Positions 32,466 to 40,785 of a stretch of DNA of 64,000 nucleotides are shown one piece after another. Source of the DNA: Saccharothrix obliqua (lineage in GTDB: Bacteria > Actinomycetota > Actinomycetes > Mycobacteriales > Pseudonocardiaceae); NCBI RefSeq assembly GCF_019375475.1, contig NZ_JAHXGQ010000016.1, positions 61,720-125,719 on the forward strand. The letters are read 5' to 3'. Each line of letters opens with the position of its first letter. Within the stretch, counting starts at the first letter, position 1. The notes under the pieces were generated by a model. It was given only the letters and a program-made list of their open reading frames with translations. It was not told the origin of the DNA and did no database searches. A program made the position numbers and the translations under genes.

Positions 32466-32468
32466 GGG

Positions 32469-33197
32469 TCACTGGCCGCCGGCGACGCGCAGCACCGCGC
32501 CGGTGGTGAAGGACGCGTCGTCGCCGAGCAGCCAGGCGATGGCGGCGGCGATCTCGTCGGGTTGCCCGGCGCGGCGCAGCGGGATGGCGGGTGCGACGCG
32601 GTCGGGGCGGTCGGGGATGCCGGACAGCTCGTGGATGGCGGTGTGGACGGTGCCGGAGGCGACGGCGTTGACGCGGATGCCGCGTGGGCCGAGTTCCTTG
32701 GCCAGGCCGATGGTCATGGCGTCCACGGCGGCTTTGCTCGCGGCGTAGTGGACGTACTCGCCGGGGCTGCCGAGGGTGGCGGCGGCCGAGGAGACGGCGA
32801 CGATCGCGCCTCCCCCGGTGAGGTCGCGGGCGGCGCGGCGGGCGCAGAGCAGGGCGCCCAGGACGTTGACGTCGAGCACGCGGCGCAGGTCGGCGACGTC
32901 GGTGTCGGCGAGCGGGCCGACGGGGCTGGTGATGCCGGCGTTGATCACGACGCCGGTGACCCGGCCGAGTCCGGCGGCGGTGTCGAACAGGGTGTCGACG
33001 TCGCGGGGCGAGGACACGTCGGCGCGCACGGCGGTGCCGCCGACCTCGCGGGCCAGGGCGTGGGCTTCGTCGTCGGCGGCGCGGTAGCCGATCACGACGT
33101 GGTGCCCGGCGGCGGCGAGGCGGCGGGTGGTGGCCGCGCCGATGCCGCGGCTGCCGCCGGTCACGACGGTGAGCCGGGGTGGGTTCTCGATCGTCAT
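32469..33197 (-). CDS. Short-chain dehydrogenase/reductase
   Basis: A 242-residue SDR with the cofactor motif VVTGGSRGIGAATTRRLA, NAGITSPVGPL, catalytic Ser in VAVSSAAATLGS, and YVHYAASKAAVD (YxxxK). DVSSPRD and absence of a clear acidic residue after the second strand (GYRAAD) suggest NADP or mixed use. It resembles FabG-like reductases; the substrate is not evident. It converges on map with 3 bp between stop codons. Confidence 0.87.
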   Translation of the reverse strand: MTIENPPRLTVVTGGSRGIGAATTRRLAAAGHHVVIGYRAADDEAHALAREVGGTAVRADVSSPRDVDTLFDTAAGLGRVTGVVINAGITSPVGPLADTDVADLRRVLDVNVLGALLCARRAARDLTGGGAIVAVSSAAATLGSPGEYVHYAASKAAVDAMTIGLAKELGPRGIRVNAVASGTVHTAIHELSGIPDRPDRVAPAIPLRRAGQPDEIAAAIAWLLGDDASFTTGAVLRVAGGQ

Positions 33198-33347
33198 GCC
33201 GGGGAATCTAGCCGGGGGTCCGCGTGGGGGGCGGCGTGCGAGTTTCATTCGAGATTTCCCGCAGATCGCCGGGTGACGATGGGAGCCGCACAGACCCGGG
33301 ACGGGCAGTGGAGCACCACCGGGTCGCCACACCAGGGGGTTTTCAGG

Positions 33348-33764
33348 ATGGGTATCCAGGTATCCGGGCGTGCCGTGGTCGGCGGCGTCGTCACGTTGGG
33401 CTCGGCGATCCTGCTGAGCTTGGCCGTGGCCGCTCCGGCGCTCGCCGCGACCACCGACGTCAACACGGCGCGGAACTACGCGGGGGCCCGGTACGACAGC
33501 TCGATCGACACGTTCACGGTTTGGGACAACGGCCCGAACTACCGTTCCGACGACGGCACCAGCGCGCGGCTGAAGGTCACGAAGAAGAACACGTCCCTGA
33601 CGTTCACCAAGACCCACGAGTGGCGGGCCGGGGTGAACGGGCAGAGCCGGAACTTCGTGCTGCCGAACACCTTCGGGTCGGGTGACGAGATCTCGATCCA
33701 GATCTGCTCGCTCAACTCCAGCGGGGGGACGCTGGAGTGCAGGACCGGGACGGCGTGGGTGTAG
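33348..33764 (+). CDS. Small secreted protein
   Basis: A 138-residue protein with a signal peptide (AVVGGVVTLGSAILLSLAVA, cleavage near ALA-AT). The mature 105 residues are beta-strand-like and hold one cysteine pair (QICSLNSSGG and TLECRTG), suggesting a disulfide-stabilised extracellular domain. No family was recognised with certainty; the size and pattern resemble small actinomycete secreted beta-sandwich proteins. AGGGGG lies upstream of the ATG, and a terminator follows. Confidence 0.75.
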   Translation: MGIQVSGRAVVGGVVTLGSAILLSLAVAAPALAATTDVNTARNYAGARYDSSIDTFTVWDNGPNYRSDDGTSARLKVTKKNTSLTFTKTHEWRAGVNGQSRNFVLPNTFGSGDEISIQICSLNSSGGTLECRTGTAWV

Positions 33765-33774
33765 GCGCGTCCAC

Positions 33775-33817
33775 GGGGGCCGATCCGACCGGTGGCGCGC
33801 CGGGCGGGTCGGCCCCC
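33775..33817. terminator. Terminator after the small secreted protein gene
   Basis: GGGGGCCGA (33775-33783) and TCGGCCCCC (33809-33817) form a 9-bp stem around a GC-rich loop, 10 bp past the stop codon. Confidence 0.6.
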
Positions 33818-33929
33818 GCCGTCTGCCCGGACCCGGCCGGCGCGCGTTCGGTCGACGGCGTCGTGGTCCCGGGTCCGCGTCGGCCCGGACCGGGCGAAAT
33901 CCGTTCAGCCGGGGCCGGTGCGATTGGGG

Positions 33930-34478
33930 TCATCGCCCCGCCGCGAGCATCCCGGCGCCCCGTTCGTCGCGGGCGCGGTGGCGGTGGCGGGCGACCTGTT
34001 CGCGGTTGGCGCAGCGGGCGGTGCAGTAGCGGCGGCGGGCGTTGCGGGAGGTGTCGACGTAGACCACGGCGCAGCCGGGGCGGGCGCAGTGGCCGAGGCG
34101 GGCGGGGTCCTCGCACACCAGGTGTGCCAGGCCGGCGGCGGTGAAGGCCCGGACGCGTTCGACGGTGGGCGCGGTCTCGGGGGCGAAGTGCAGGTGTGGT
34201 GGCCGGTCGTCGTGCACGGAGATGTAGGGGCGGGCGGCTGTCTCGGCGAGCAGGACGTTGACGTGCGCGACGCGGTCGACCTCGCCGGTGAACACGGGTG
34301 CGAGTCGTCGTGCCCAGGACGTCAGCTCGGCCGCGTGGGTGTCGGTGAGCACGCCTACGGGGCGGTAACCCTGGGCGCGCAGCAGTGCGGCCAGGTCGGC
34401 GGCGGTGCTGCGGGGGTCGGCGTTGACCAGGGCGGCGGCGAGTTCCGCCGCCGCGCCGCCGTAAGGGTTGAAATGCAC
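33930..34478 (-). CDS. CGNR zinc-finger (ABATE domain) regulator
   Basis: A 182-residue protein. The N-terminal ABATE-type domain ends at about 130, followed by the treble-clef-like zinc finger HCARPGCAVVYVDTSRNARR, RYCTARCANREQVARHR; the family motif CGNR reads CANR here. Such proteins are thought to be stress-responsive transcription regulators. The GTG at 34478 is taken as start. It is divergent from the zinc-ribbon microprotein/TetR pair, with 26 bp between the starts. Confidence 0.83.
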   Translation of the reverse strand: MHFNPYGGAAAELAAALVNADPRSTAADLAALLRAQGYRPVGVLTDTHAAELTSWARRLAPVFTGEVDRVAHVNVLLAETAARPYISVHDDRPPHLHFAPETAPTVERVRAFTAAGLAHLVCEDPARLGHCARPGCAVVYVDTSRNARRRYCTARCANREQVARHRHRARDERGAGMLAAGR

Positions 34479-34504
34479 TGACCCATGACACCACGCTGGG
34501 TGGC

Positions 34505-34681
34505 GTGACGACAAGCTGCCCCTCCTGCGCCTGGCCCGCCGCCGAACCCGCCTACCCGGTGTCCGTCCACGGGCGGGTGTCCTACGTGCGCTGCGTGTGC
34601 GGCCTGTGGCTGGTGCTGGACGCGGGCCGGGTGGTGGCGACGGCGGGCGGGCCGGGGTCGGCTAAGGTCCCGTCCCCGTGA
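34505..34681 (+). CDS. Zinc-ribbon microprotein coupled to a TetR gene
   Basis: A 58-codon frame starting at GTG 34505: VTTSCPSCAWPAAEPAYPVS, then VRCVCGLWLVLDAG. The CPSC...CVC pairs form a four-cysteine zinc ribbon, a type of small protein frequent in actinobacteria and of unknown role. GGTGG precedes the start, and the stop overlaps the GTG start of the tetR gene (GTGA), which supports real translation. Confidence 0.68.
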   Translation: MTTSCPSCAWPAAEPAYPVSVHGRVSYVRCVCGLWLVLDAGRVVATAGGPGSAKVPSP

Positions 34682-35271
34682 CGTCCCGCCGCGAGCTGCT
34701 GTGCGACACCGTGCTGTCCGTCCTGGCCGCCGAGGGCGGCCGGGGGTTGACGCACCGCGCGGTCGACCGGGCCGCGGCCGTGCCCGAGGGCACCACCAAG
34801 AACTACTTCCCCACCCGCGAGTCGCTGCTCACCGCCGCCGCCGAGCGGATGACCGCGTTGCACGGCGAGGCGGTGGCGCGCCTGGCCGCGACCACGCCCG
34901 CGGACGTCTCCCCCGGTGACGTCGCCGAGCTGTACCCGGCGCTGCTGCGGCGTGCCGTCGCCGACGACCCGACGCGTTTCCTGGCGATGGTGGAGCTGTA
35001 CCTGGAGGCGGTGCGGCGGCCGGCTGTGCGGGCGGCGCTGGGCCGGATGGTGGTGTCCAACGCGGAGGCGGGCGCGCGGTTGCACCACGCCGCCGGGCTG
35101 GCGTCCACCGCCCGCGACGCGGGCCTGCTCGACGCGTACTTCCTGGGTGTCGCGGTGTCGTTGCTGGCGTTGCCCGACGAGGCGTTGCGGGCCACGGGCC
35201 TGGACGACCCGCACGCGTTGGGGCTGGGTCTGTTCCACGCCGCCGCGGGCCGTCCCGGCGACGGGGGCTGA
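34678..35271 (+). CDS. TetR family transcriptional regulator
   Basis: A 197-residue TetR protein: RRELLCDTVLSVLAAEGGRG, LTHRAVDRAAAVPEGTTKNY, then the ligand domain. It starts at GTG 34678 inside the stop of the preceding microprotein, so the two are translationally coupled. No neighbouring transporter or enzyme identifies a target. Confidence 0.87.
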   Translation: MTSRRELLCDTVLSVLAAEGGRGLTHRAVDRAAAVPEGTTKNYFPTRESLLTAAAERMTALHGEAVARLAATTPADVSPGDVAELYPALLRRAVADDPTRFLAMVELYLEAVRRPAVRAALGRMVVSNAEAGARLHHAAGLASTARDAGLLDAYFLGVAVSLLALPDEALRATGLDDPHALGLGLFHAAAGRPGDGG

Positions 35272-35278
35272 CGCGGGG

Positions 35279-36166
35279 TCAGCGCAGCACGCGCCGCCCG
35301 AAGCGGACCCCGTCGAACCCGGCCGCCTCGCCGATCAACGCCGAGCCCACGTCGGTCCAGCCCCGGAACCAGGACCGGGAGAACAACGCGTCCTGGTGGA
35401 ACACCACGTCCCCGAACAGGGCGCGACCGCCGAAGAACACGTCGGCGAAATCGGCCGCGCCGCCGAACTCGGCGCGACGCAGGTCGGCCCGCCCGGACAC
35501 CTTCGCCGCCCGCAGCCGCGCCTCCTGCGCCACCTGGACGCCCGCGAACGCCAGGTTCCCGGTGAACACGGCCAGCGTGAACGACGCCGAGCGGGCGAAC
35601 AGGGCGTCGGTGAACACCGCGTGCCGCAGGAACCGGGCGCCGTCGAACACCGCCTCGCCGGTCACGGTCATCGCCGCGAACCGGGCGTCGCCGACGAACA
35701 CCGCGCCGGTGAAGTCGACCTTCGCCACGCGGCAGCCCGACAGGTCCAGGTCGACCAGGATCGCGCCCGCCGCGTGCACGTCCATGCCCGGCCAGAAGTC
35801 GTCGCCGGGCCGCAGGTGCGCCGCCAGCCGCCGCTGCACCTGCACCCGCCAGCCCGCGTCCAGGCCCCGCGCGACCCCGCCGCGCAACGCGGCCAGCCAC
35901 GTGTCCACCACGTCCTGGCGTCGGCGCGGCACCGCGCGGCCGATCTCGGCCAGCAGCAGCAGGCCCTCGTGCTCGCCCGCCCGGAACCGGCGGTTGGCCT
36001 CCCGCCACACGGACACCGGTGTCGGCCCGTCACCGCCCGTGCGGCGACGCGCGTGCTCGTCGAGCAGCGTCTCCGCCTGCGACCGGCGGTGGTGGCGCAC
36101 CACCACCAGGGCGAGCACGAGGGCGACCACCAGCCACATGACCCACGTCGGCATACCACCGATCAT
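35279..36166 (-). CDS. Membrane-anchored pentapeptide-repeat protein
   Basis: A 295-residue protein with one N-terminal membrane helix (MPTWVMWLVVALVLALVVV), a basic cytosolic linker and, from about residue 130, an array of pentapeptide-like units (DLSGCRVAKVDFTGAVF, EAVFDGARFLRHAVF, ADLRRAEFGGAADFADVF). These form a right-handed beta-helix. The substitution of many positions by V and R makes it a degenerate array. The role is unknown. ATG 36166 or 36154 is the start. Confidence 0.78.
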   Translation of the reverse strand: MIGGMPTWVMWLVVALVLALVVVRHHRRSQAETLLDEHARRRTGGDGPTPVSVWREANRRFRAGEHEGLLLLAEIGRAVPRRRQDVVDTWLAALRGGVARGLDAGWRVQVQRRLAAHLRPGDDFWPGMDVHAAGAILVDLDLSGCRVAKVDFTGAVFVGDARFAAMTVTGEAVFDGARFLRHAVFTDALFARSASFTLAVFTGNLAFAGVQVAQEARLRAAKVSGRADLRRAEFGGAADFADVFFGGRALFGDVVFHQDALFSRSWFRGWTDVGSALIGEAAGFDGVRFGRRVLR

Positions 36167-36255
36167 GCCCTGACCGGATACGTCGGCGTACGTAGTCGCG
36201 GACACCGCTTCGGAACGGACGCCGCGACCCTCGGCCGCCCGGAGTATCGGGTGGC

Positions 36256-36612
36256 ATGAGCGACCACGATCCCGCGGTGCGCGCCTCCGACGGCGAGCGC
36301 GAGCACACCGCCACCCGACTCCGCGACGCCGTCGGCGAGGGCCGGCTGACCCTGGCCGAGGCCGAGGAGCGGATCACCGCAGCCTACGCCGCGGTGCACC
36401 GCGCCGATCTCGTGCGGCTGACCGCCGACCTGCCCGAGCCGCCGCGGGCCGCGTCGCCGCCGGCGCGGCGGTCGTGGCCCTGGGCGCCGCTGCTGCTCGG
36501 TGTGCCGCTGCTCGTGGCGTGGGTCGCGGGGCCGTGGCCGTTCCCGTGGCCGGTGCTGCTGGTGGCGCTGCTGGTGCTGGGTGCCCGTCGCGCGCGGCGC
36601 CGCCCGGTCTGA
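36256..36612 (+). CDS. DUF1707 domain membrane protein
   Basis: A 118-residue protein with the actinobacterial DUF1707 (SHOCT-like) domain at residues 6-60, VRASDGEREHTATRLRDAVG and GRLTLAEAEERITAAYAAVH, followed by a Pro-rich linker and two hydrophobic segments (WAPLLLGVPLLVAWVAGPWP and PVLLVALLVLGA). The function of the domain is not known; many members are linked to envelope stress. Confidence 0.85.
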   Translation: MSDHDPAVRASDGEREHTATRLRDAVGEGRLTLAEAEERITAAYAAVHRADLVRLTADLPEPPRAASPPARRSWPWAPLLLGVPLLVAWVAGPWPFPWPVLLVALLVLGARRARRRPV

Positions 36613-36646
36613 CCGCCGCCGGCCGCCGCCGGCCTAGGGTGCGGCC

Positions 36647-38017
36647 ATGGACCTGACCGACGCGTGCCACGCGGGCGCGGCCCGCCAAGCCGAGTTGCTG
36701 CGGGCGGGCGTGGTGCGTTCCCGCGACCTGGTCGCCGAGTGCCTGCGCCGCGTGGAGCGGCACGACCGGCGGCTCAACGCGTTCCGCCTGGTGTTCGCCG
36801 AGCGGGCGCTGGCCGACGCCGACGCGGCCGACGCGCGGCGGGCCCGGGGCGGGGACGCGCCGCTGCTGGGCGTGCCGGTGGCGGTGAAGGAGGACCTGGC
36901 CGTCGCCGGGCTGCCCACCACGAACGGGACCGCCGCGGTCGACCGGGTCGCCGACCGCGACAGCGCGGCGGTGCGGTCGCTGCGTGCCGCGGGCGCGGTG
37001 GTGGTGGGGCGCACCCGGATGCCGGAGCTGGGGTTGTGGCCGCACACCGAGAGCAGTTGGGCGGGGGCGACCCGCAACCCGTGGTCGACCGCGCACTCCC
37101 CCGGCGGGTCCAGCGGCGGGTCCGCCGCGGCCGTCGCCGCCGGGTTCGTCGGCGCCGCCGTGGGCACCGACGGCGCGGGTTCGGTGCGCATCCCGGCGGC
37201 GTGCACGGGGTTGTTCGGGCTCAAACCGCACCGCGACCACGTGCCGCTGGACGGTCCGGTGTGGGGTGGCATGGTCGTGGCCGGGCCGATCACCCGCCAC
37301 GTCCGCGACGCCGCGTTGCTGCTCGACGTGCTCGCGCCCGGCCACGGGCACACGGCGGCGGCGAGCACCGACCCGGGTCGGCTGCGGATCGCGGTGTCGT
37401 TGCGGCCCTGGGGTCCGGCGACCCCGCTGGACCCGGAGGTCCGCGCCGCCGTCCTGGACACCGCGGGGCTGCTGGCCGACCTCGGCCACGACGTGACCCG
37501 TCGGGACACCGCGCCACGCGGCCTCGGCGGCCCGGCCGGGTTCGCCACCCGCTACCTGCGGGCCGCCGCCGACACCGCCGCCGACCTGGACCACCCCGCG
37601 CGCCTGGACGCGGGCACCCGGCGGGTGGCGGCGCTCGGCGCGGCGCTGCCGGCGCGTGCCGTGCGGGCGGCGGTGGCGCGGGCCGACCGGGTCACCGCCC
37701 GCGCCAACCGGGTGTTCGCCGACCACGACCTGCTGCTGACGCCGGCGTTGACCGGGCCGCCACCGCGGGTCGGGCAGTGGCGGCGCACGCCCACCGTGCC
37801 GGCGTTGCTCGCCGCCGCCCGCCTCACCGCGTTCCTGCCGCTGTGGAACATCACCGGCAACCCGGCCGCCGCTGTGCCCGCCGGGCGTGCCCGCGGCGGG
37901 CTGCCGCTGGCGGTGCAGCTGGTGGGCGCGCCGCACGCCGAGAACACCGTGCTGGCCGTCGCGGGCCAGTTGGAGCGGGCCCGGCCGTGGGCCGACCGCC
38001 GGCCCGACCTGCCGTGA
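36647..38017 (+). CDS. Amidase (amidase-signature family)
   Basis: A 456-residue amide hydrolase of the amidase-signature family. The catalytic triad is visible: Lys in GVPVAVKEDLAV, cis-Ser in SPGGSSGGSAAAVAAG and nucleophile Ser in GTDGAGSVRIPAACTG, where the usual GGSIR reads GAGSVR. No GatB/GatC partner lies nearby, so it is a stand-alone amidase rather than GatA. The substrate is unknown. Confidence 0.88.
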   Translation: MDLTDACHAGAARQAELLRAGVVRSRDLVAECLRRVERHDRRLNAFRLVFAERALADADAADARRARGGDAPLLGVPVAVKEDLAVAGLPTTNGTAAVDRVADRDSAAVRSLRAAGAVVVGRTRMPELGLWPHTESSWAGATRNPWSTAHSPGGSSGGSAAAVAAGFVGAAVGTDGAGSVRIPAACTGLFGLKPHRDHVPLDGPVWGGMVVAGPITRHVRDAALLLDVLAPGHGHTAAASTDPGRLRIAVSLRPWGPATPLDPEVRAAVLDTAGLLADLGHDVTRRDTAPRGLGGPAGFATRYLRAAADTAADLDHPARLDAGTRRVAALGAALPARAVRAAVARADRVTARANRVFADHDLLLTPALTGPPPRVGQWRRTPTVPALLAAARLTAFLPLWNITGNPAAAVPAGRARGGLPLAVQLVGAPHAENTVLAVAGQLERARPWADRRPDLP

Positions 38018-38030
38018 CGCCGGGGTGGTG

Positions 38031-38957
38031 TCACCGGTCGTGCGCGGTCAGCGTCGCCAGCAGGTCGCGCACGGCCTCCGGCGGGCGGGCGCGCGCCACC
38101 TCGGCCAGCACCTCCTCGCGCAGCCGCGGCCACCCGCCGACCACGGCCGCCACCGCGCGCAGCCGCTCGAACGACGCCACCGACGGCGCGGCGAGGAACG
38201 CCTCCCGCCGCCACGCCACGGCCCGCTCGGACCAGCCCAGGCGCAGGCACTCGTCCACCGCCAGGTCCACCAGGCGGTCCGCCGCGCCCCGGCCGCCGGT
38301 CGCGCGCAGGCCCCGGCCGACCCACTCCAACGCCTCCTCCACCCGGCCCGCGTCCCGCAGCACCGTCGCCACCTGGAGGTAGTGCCAGCCCGACGACAGG
38401 TCCCGGGTCAGCACCAGCACGTGCAGGTCCACGTCGCCAGTGTGCTCGGCCAGCTCCTCCATCACCCGCAGCAGCGCCCACCGCCGCCGGTCGTAGCGCC
38501 CGGTCTCCCCGAACCCGATCACCGGCAGCCCGGTGAACCGCTCCACCGCCTCCGCGCGGTAGCGGGCCAGGCCCGCCACGCCCAGTGCCGACGCGTACGG
38601 CGCCAGGCGCACCTCCGGCGGCTCCGGGTAGCCCGTCTGGACGTGCAGCAGCCAGTCCGCCAGCGCCGCCGGCCCGGGTGGGTCCGCGGCGCACGCCACC
38701 GCGTGCAGGTCCAGCGCCCGGTCCACCAGCGCCTGGAGCGCCGCGCGGTGCTCCCGGTGCTCCGCCACGCCCGCGACCAGCAGTTCCACCACCTGCTCGG
38801 CGACCCGGCGGGCGCCCGGCCCGGCCGCCACCAGCGTGGCCAGGTCCGCCACCGCCGCCGTCAACCCGTCCCGGCGCTCGGCCCACGACACCCCGGACCG
38901 GACCAACCACGAATTCACTCGAACGGGTAACGGGTGCACCGGCACATATAACCGCAC
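38031..38957 (-). CDS. SWIM-protein C-terminus-like helical protein lacking the zinc finger
   Basis: A 308-residue, mostly alpha-helical protein with TPR-like units (WHYLQVATVLRDAGRVEEAL, EWVGRGLRATGG). The sequence resembles the C-terminal two thirds of actinobacterial SWIM zinc-finger proteins, but the CxCxnCxH finger that should precede is absent. The start is uncertain (GTG 38957, or GTG 38918 before VNSWLVRSG). It may be a truncated gene or a free-standing form; no neighbour explains it. Confidence 0.6.
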   Translation of the reverse strand: MRLYVPVHPLPVRVNSWLVRSGVSWAERRDGLTAAVADLATLVAAGPGARRVAEQVVELLVAGVAEHREHRAALQALVDRALDLHAVACAADPPGPAALADWLLHVQTGYPEPPEVRLAPYASALGVAGLARYRAEAVERFTGLPVIGFGETGRYDRRRWALLRVMEELAEHTGDVDLHVLVLTRDLSSGWHYLQVATVLRDAGRVEEALEWVGRGLRATGGRGAADRLVDLAVDECLRLGWSERAVAWRREAFLAAPSVASFERLRAVAAVVGGWPRLREEVLAEVARARPPEAVRDLLATLTAHDR

Positions 38958-39010
38958 CGACCCCGGTGGCAGCGATGCTCCACCCCGGTGGCGTGATCAC
39001 CGCCCGAACG

Positions 39011-39053
39011 GGGCGGGGGCGGTCGGCCCCGAACCGGCCGACCGCCCCCGCCC
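39011..39053. terminator. Strong terminator downstream of the SPFH gene
   Basis: Perfect 18-bp arms GGGCGGGGGCGGTCGGCC and GGCCGACCGCCCCCGCCC separated by 7 bp, starting 12 bp past the SPFH stop codon on the minus strand. Confidence 0.85.
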
Positions 39054-39065
39054 CCGCCGTGGTCG

Positions 39066-40304
39066 TTACTCCCGCGTGCCGCCGTCGGGCGCCTCGTCGG
39101 CGACCGGCGCGGCGCCCAGGCCCGGCACGGGCGACGCGCCGCCCGGCAGCCCGCCGCGCTCCGGTCCCGCCGCCACCGGCGACGGGCGGGCGCCCGACAG
39201 CGGGCTCGGGACCTCCTTGCGCGCCACCTCCTCGGCCGCGCGCACCGCCTCGGCGACCGCCGGGTCCGGAGCCGTGTCGAACCACTCCGCCACCGACGCG
39301 TCGTCCTCCTCCGGCCGCGACGCCGCCGGCTCCTCCGCGGGCGGCTCGTAGCGGAACACGCCGTCCTCGCCGGGCGCGCCCAGCATCCGCGCGAAACCCT
39401 CCAGCGCCTTGCCGTAGTCCGACGGCACCAGCCACACCTTGTTCGCGTCGCCCTGCGCCATCTGCGGCAACGTCTGGAGGTACTGGTAGGCCAGCACCTC
39501 CGGCGTCGGCCGGCCCGCCTTGATCGCCGCGAACACCTTCTCGATCGCCTTCGCCTGGCCCTGCGCCTGGAGGTAGCGGGCCGCGCGCTCGCCCTGCGCC
39601 TTGAGGATCCGCGACTGCCGCTCCGCCTCCGCCGCCAGGATCGCCGCCTGCTTCGCGCCCTCCGCGGACAGGATGGCCGCCTGCTTCTGGCCCTCCGCCG
39701 ACTTGATCGCCGACTCCCGCTGGCCCTCCGCGGTCAGGATCATCGCGCGCTTCTCCCGGTCGGCGCGCATCTGCTTCTCCATCGAGTCCTGGATCGACGG
39801 CGGCGGGTCGATCGCCTTCAGCTCCACCCGCGCCACCCGGATGCCCCAGCGGCCGGTCGCCTCGTCCAGCACGCCCCGCAGCTGGCTGTTGATCTGGTCG
39901 CGGGAGGTCAGCGTCTCCTCCAGGCTCATCCCGCCCACCAGGTTGCGCAGCGTCGTGGTCGCCAACTGCTCCACGCCGACGATGTAGTTGGAGATCTCGT
40001 ACACGGCCGCCCGCGGGTCGGTCACCTGGAAGTAGACGACCGTGTCGATCGACACCGTCAGGTTGTCCTGGGTGATCACCGGCTGCGGCGGGAACGACAC
40101 CACCTGCTCGCGCAGGTCGATCCGCGCCCGCACCCGGTCGAAGAACGGCACCAGGATGTTCAGGCCCGGCGCCGCCGTCGTGCGGTAGCGGCCCAGCCGC
40201 TCGATCACCGCGGCCGTGGCCTGCGGGATCACCAGCACCGACTTCACCGCGACGATCAGCACGAACAACACCAGGACCGCGACGACGATCAACGTGGTGG
40301 TCAA
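39066..40304 (-). CDS. SPFH/stomatin-prohibitin family membrane protein
   Basis: A 412-residue scaffold protein of membrane microdomains. One N-terminal membrane segment (LIVVAVLVLFVLIVAVKSVL) precedes the SPFH domain (IPQATAAVIERLGRYRTTAA, DLREQVVSFPPQPVITQDN, VELKAIDPPPSIQDSMEKQM) and an Ala/Glu/Gln coiled coil (KSAEGQKQAAILSAEGAKQA). The last 90 residues are Pro/Ala/Glu-rich. It starts at TTG 40304 after GGGAGAG, 22 bp behind the nfeD-like gene; the two families typically work together. Confidence 0.9.
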   Translation of the reverse strand: MTTTLIVVAVLVLFVLIVAVKSVLVIPQATAAVIERLGRYRTTAAPGLNILVPFFDRVRARIDLREQVVSFPPQPVITQDNLTVSIDTVVYFQVTDPRAAVYEISNYIVGVEQLATTTLRNLVGGMSLEETLTSRDQINSQLRGVLDEATGRWGIRVARVELKAIDPPPSIQDSMEKQMRADREKRAMILTAEGQRESAIKSAEGQKQAAILSAEGAKQAAILAAEAERQSRILKAQGERAARYLQAQGQAKAIEKVFAAIKAGRPTPEVLAYQYLQTLPQMAQGDANKVWLVPSDYGKALEGFARMLGAPGEDGVFRYEPPAEEPAASRPEEDDASVAEWFDTAPDPAVAEAVRAAEEVARKEVPSPLSGARPSPVAAGPERGGLPGGASPVPGLGAAPVADEAPDGGTRE

Positions 40305-40326
40305 CTCTCTCCCGCCCCTCCCAAGC

Positions 40327-40752
40327 TCAGGACCCGGACATCACCACGGCGGTCGCGCCCGAGATCTCGACAACGGTGACCTCGGCGCCCGGTTCGAGCA
40401 CCGCGTGGTCCAGCGACCGCGCCGACCACACCTCGCCACCGATCCGCACCCTACCGCCGTGCCCGTCCACAGTGGACACCACGACCGCGGTGGCGCCGAC
40501 CAGCGCCGCCACCCCCGACCGCAACTCGTTGCCGGCCGTCAGGCGCCTCTTCAGCACCGGCCGCGCGCCCGCGACCAGACCCAGCGCGGCCACCGCGAAC
40601 GCACCCGCCGCGACCAGGTCGCCGGCGCCCAGCGCCGACACACCCGCCGCGCCCAGCGCGGCCACCCCGAGCATCACCAGCACGAAGTCACCGGACAGCA
40701 GCTCGGCGGCCACCAGCAGCACGCCGAGCACCAACCAGATCAACGCGGCCAC
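40327..40752 (-). CDS. NfeD family membrane protein
   Basis: A 141-residue protein with three to four hydrophobic segments in the first 70 residues (LIWLVLGVLLVAAELLSGDF) and a C-terminal OB-fold domain (GRVRIGGEVWSARSLD, GAEVTVVEISGATAVV). This is the short NfeD type that pairs with stomatin-like proteins, as it does here with the downstream gene. Confidence 0.9.
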   Translation of the reverse strand: MAALIWLVLGVLLVAAELLSGDFVLVMLGVAALGAAGVSALGAGDLVAAGAFAVAALGLVAGARPVLKRRLTAGNELRSGVAALVGATAVVVSTVDGHGGRVRIGGEVWSARSLDHAVLEPGAEVTVVEISGATAVVMSGS

Positions 40753-40785
40753 CCGCCCATCCTCGCACCCGTGGCCGCCGAAAGG

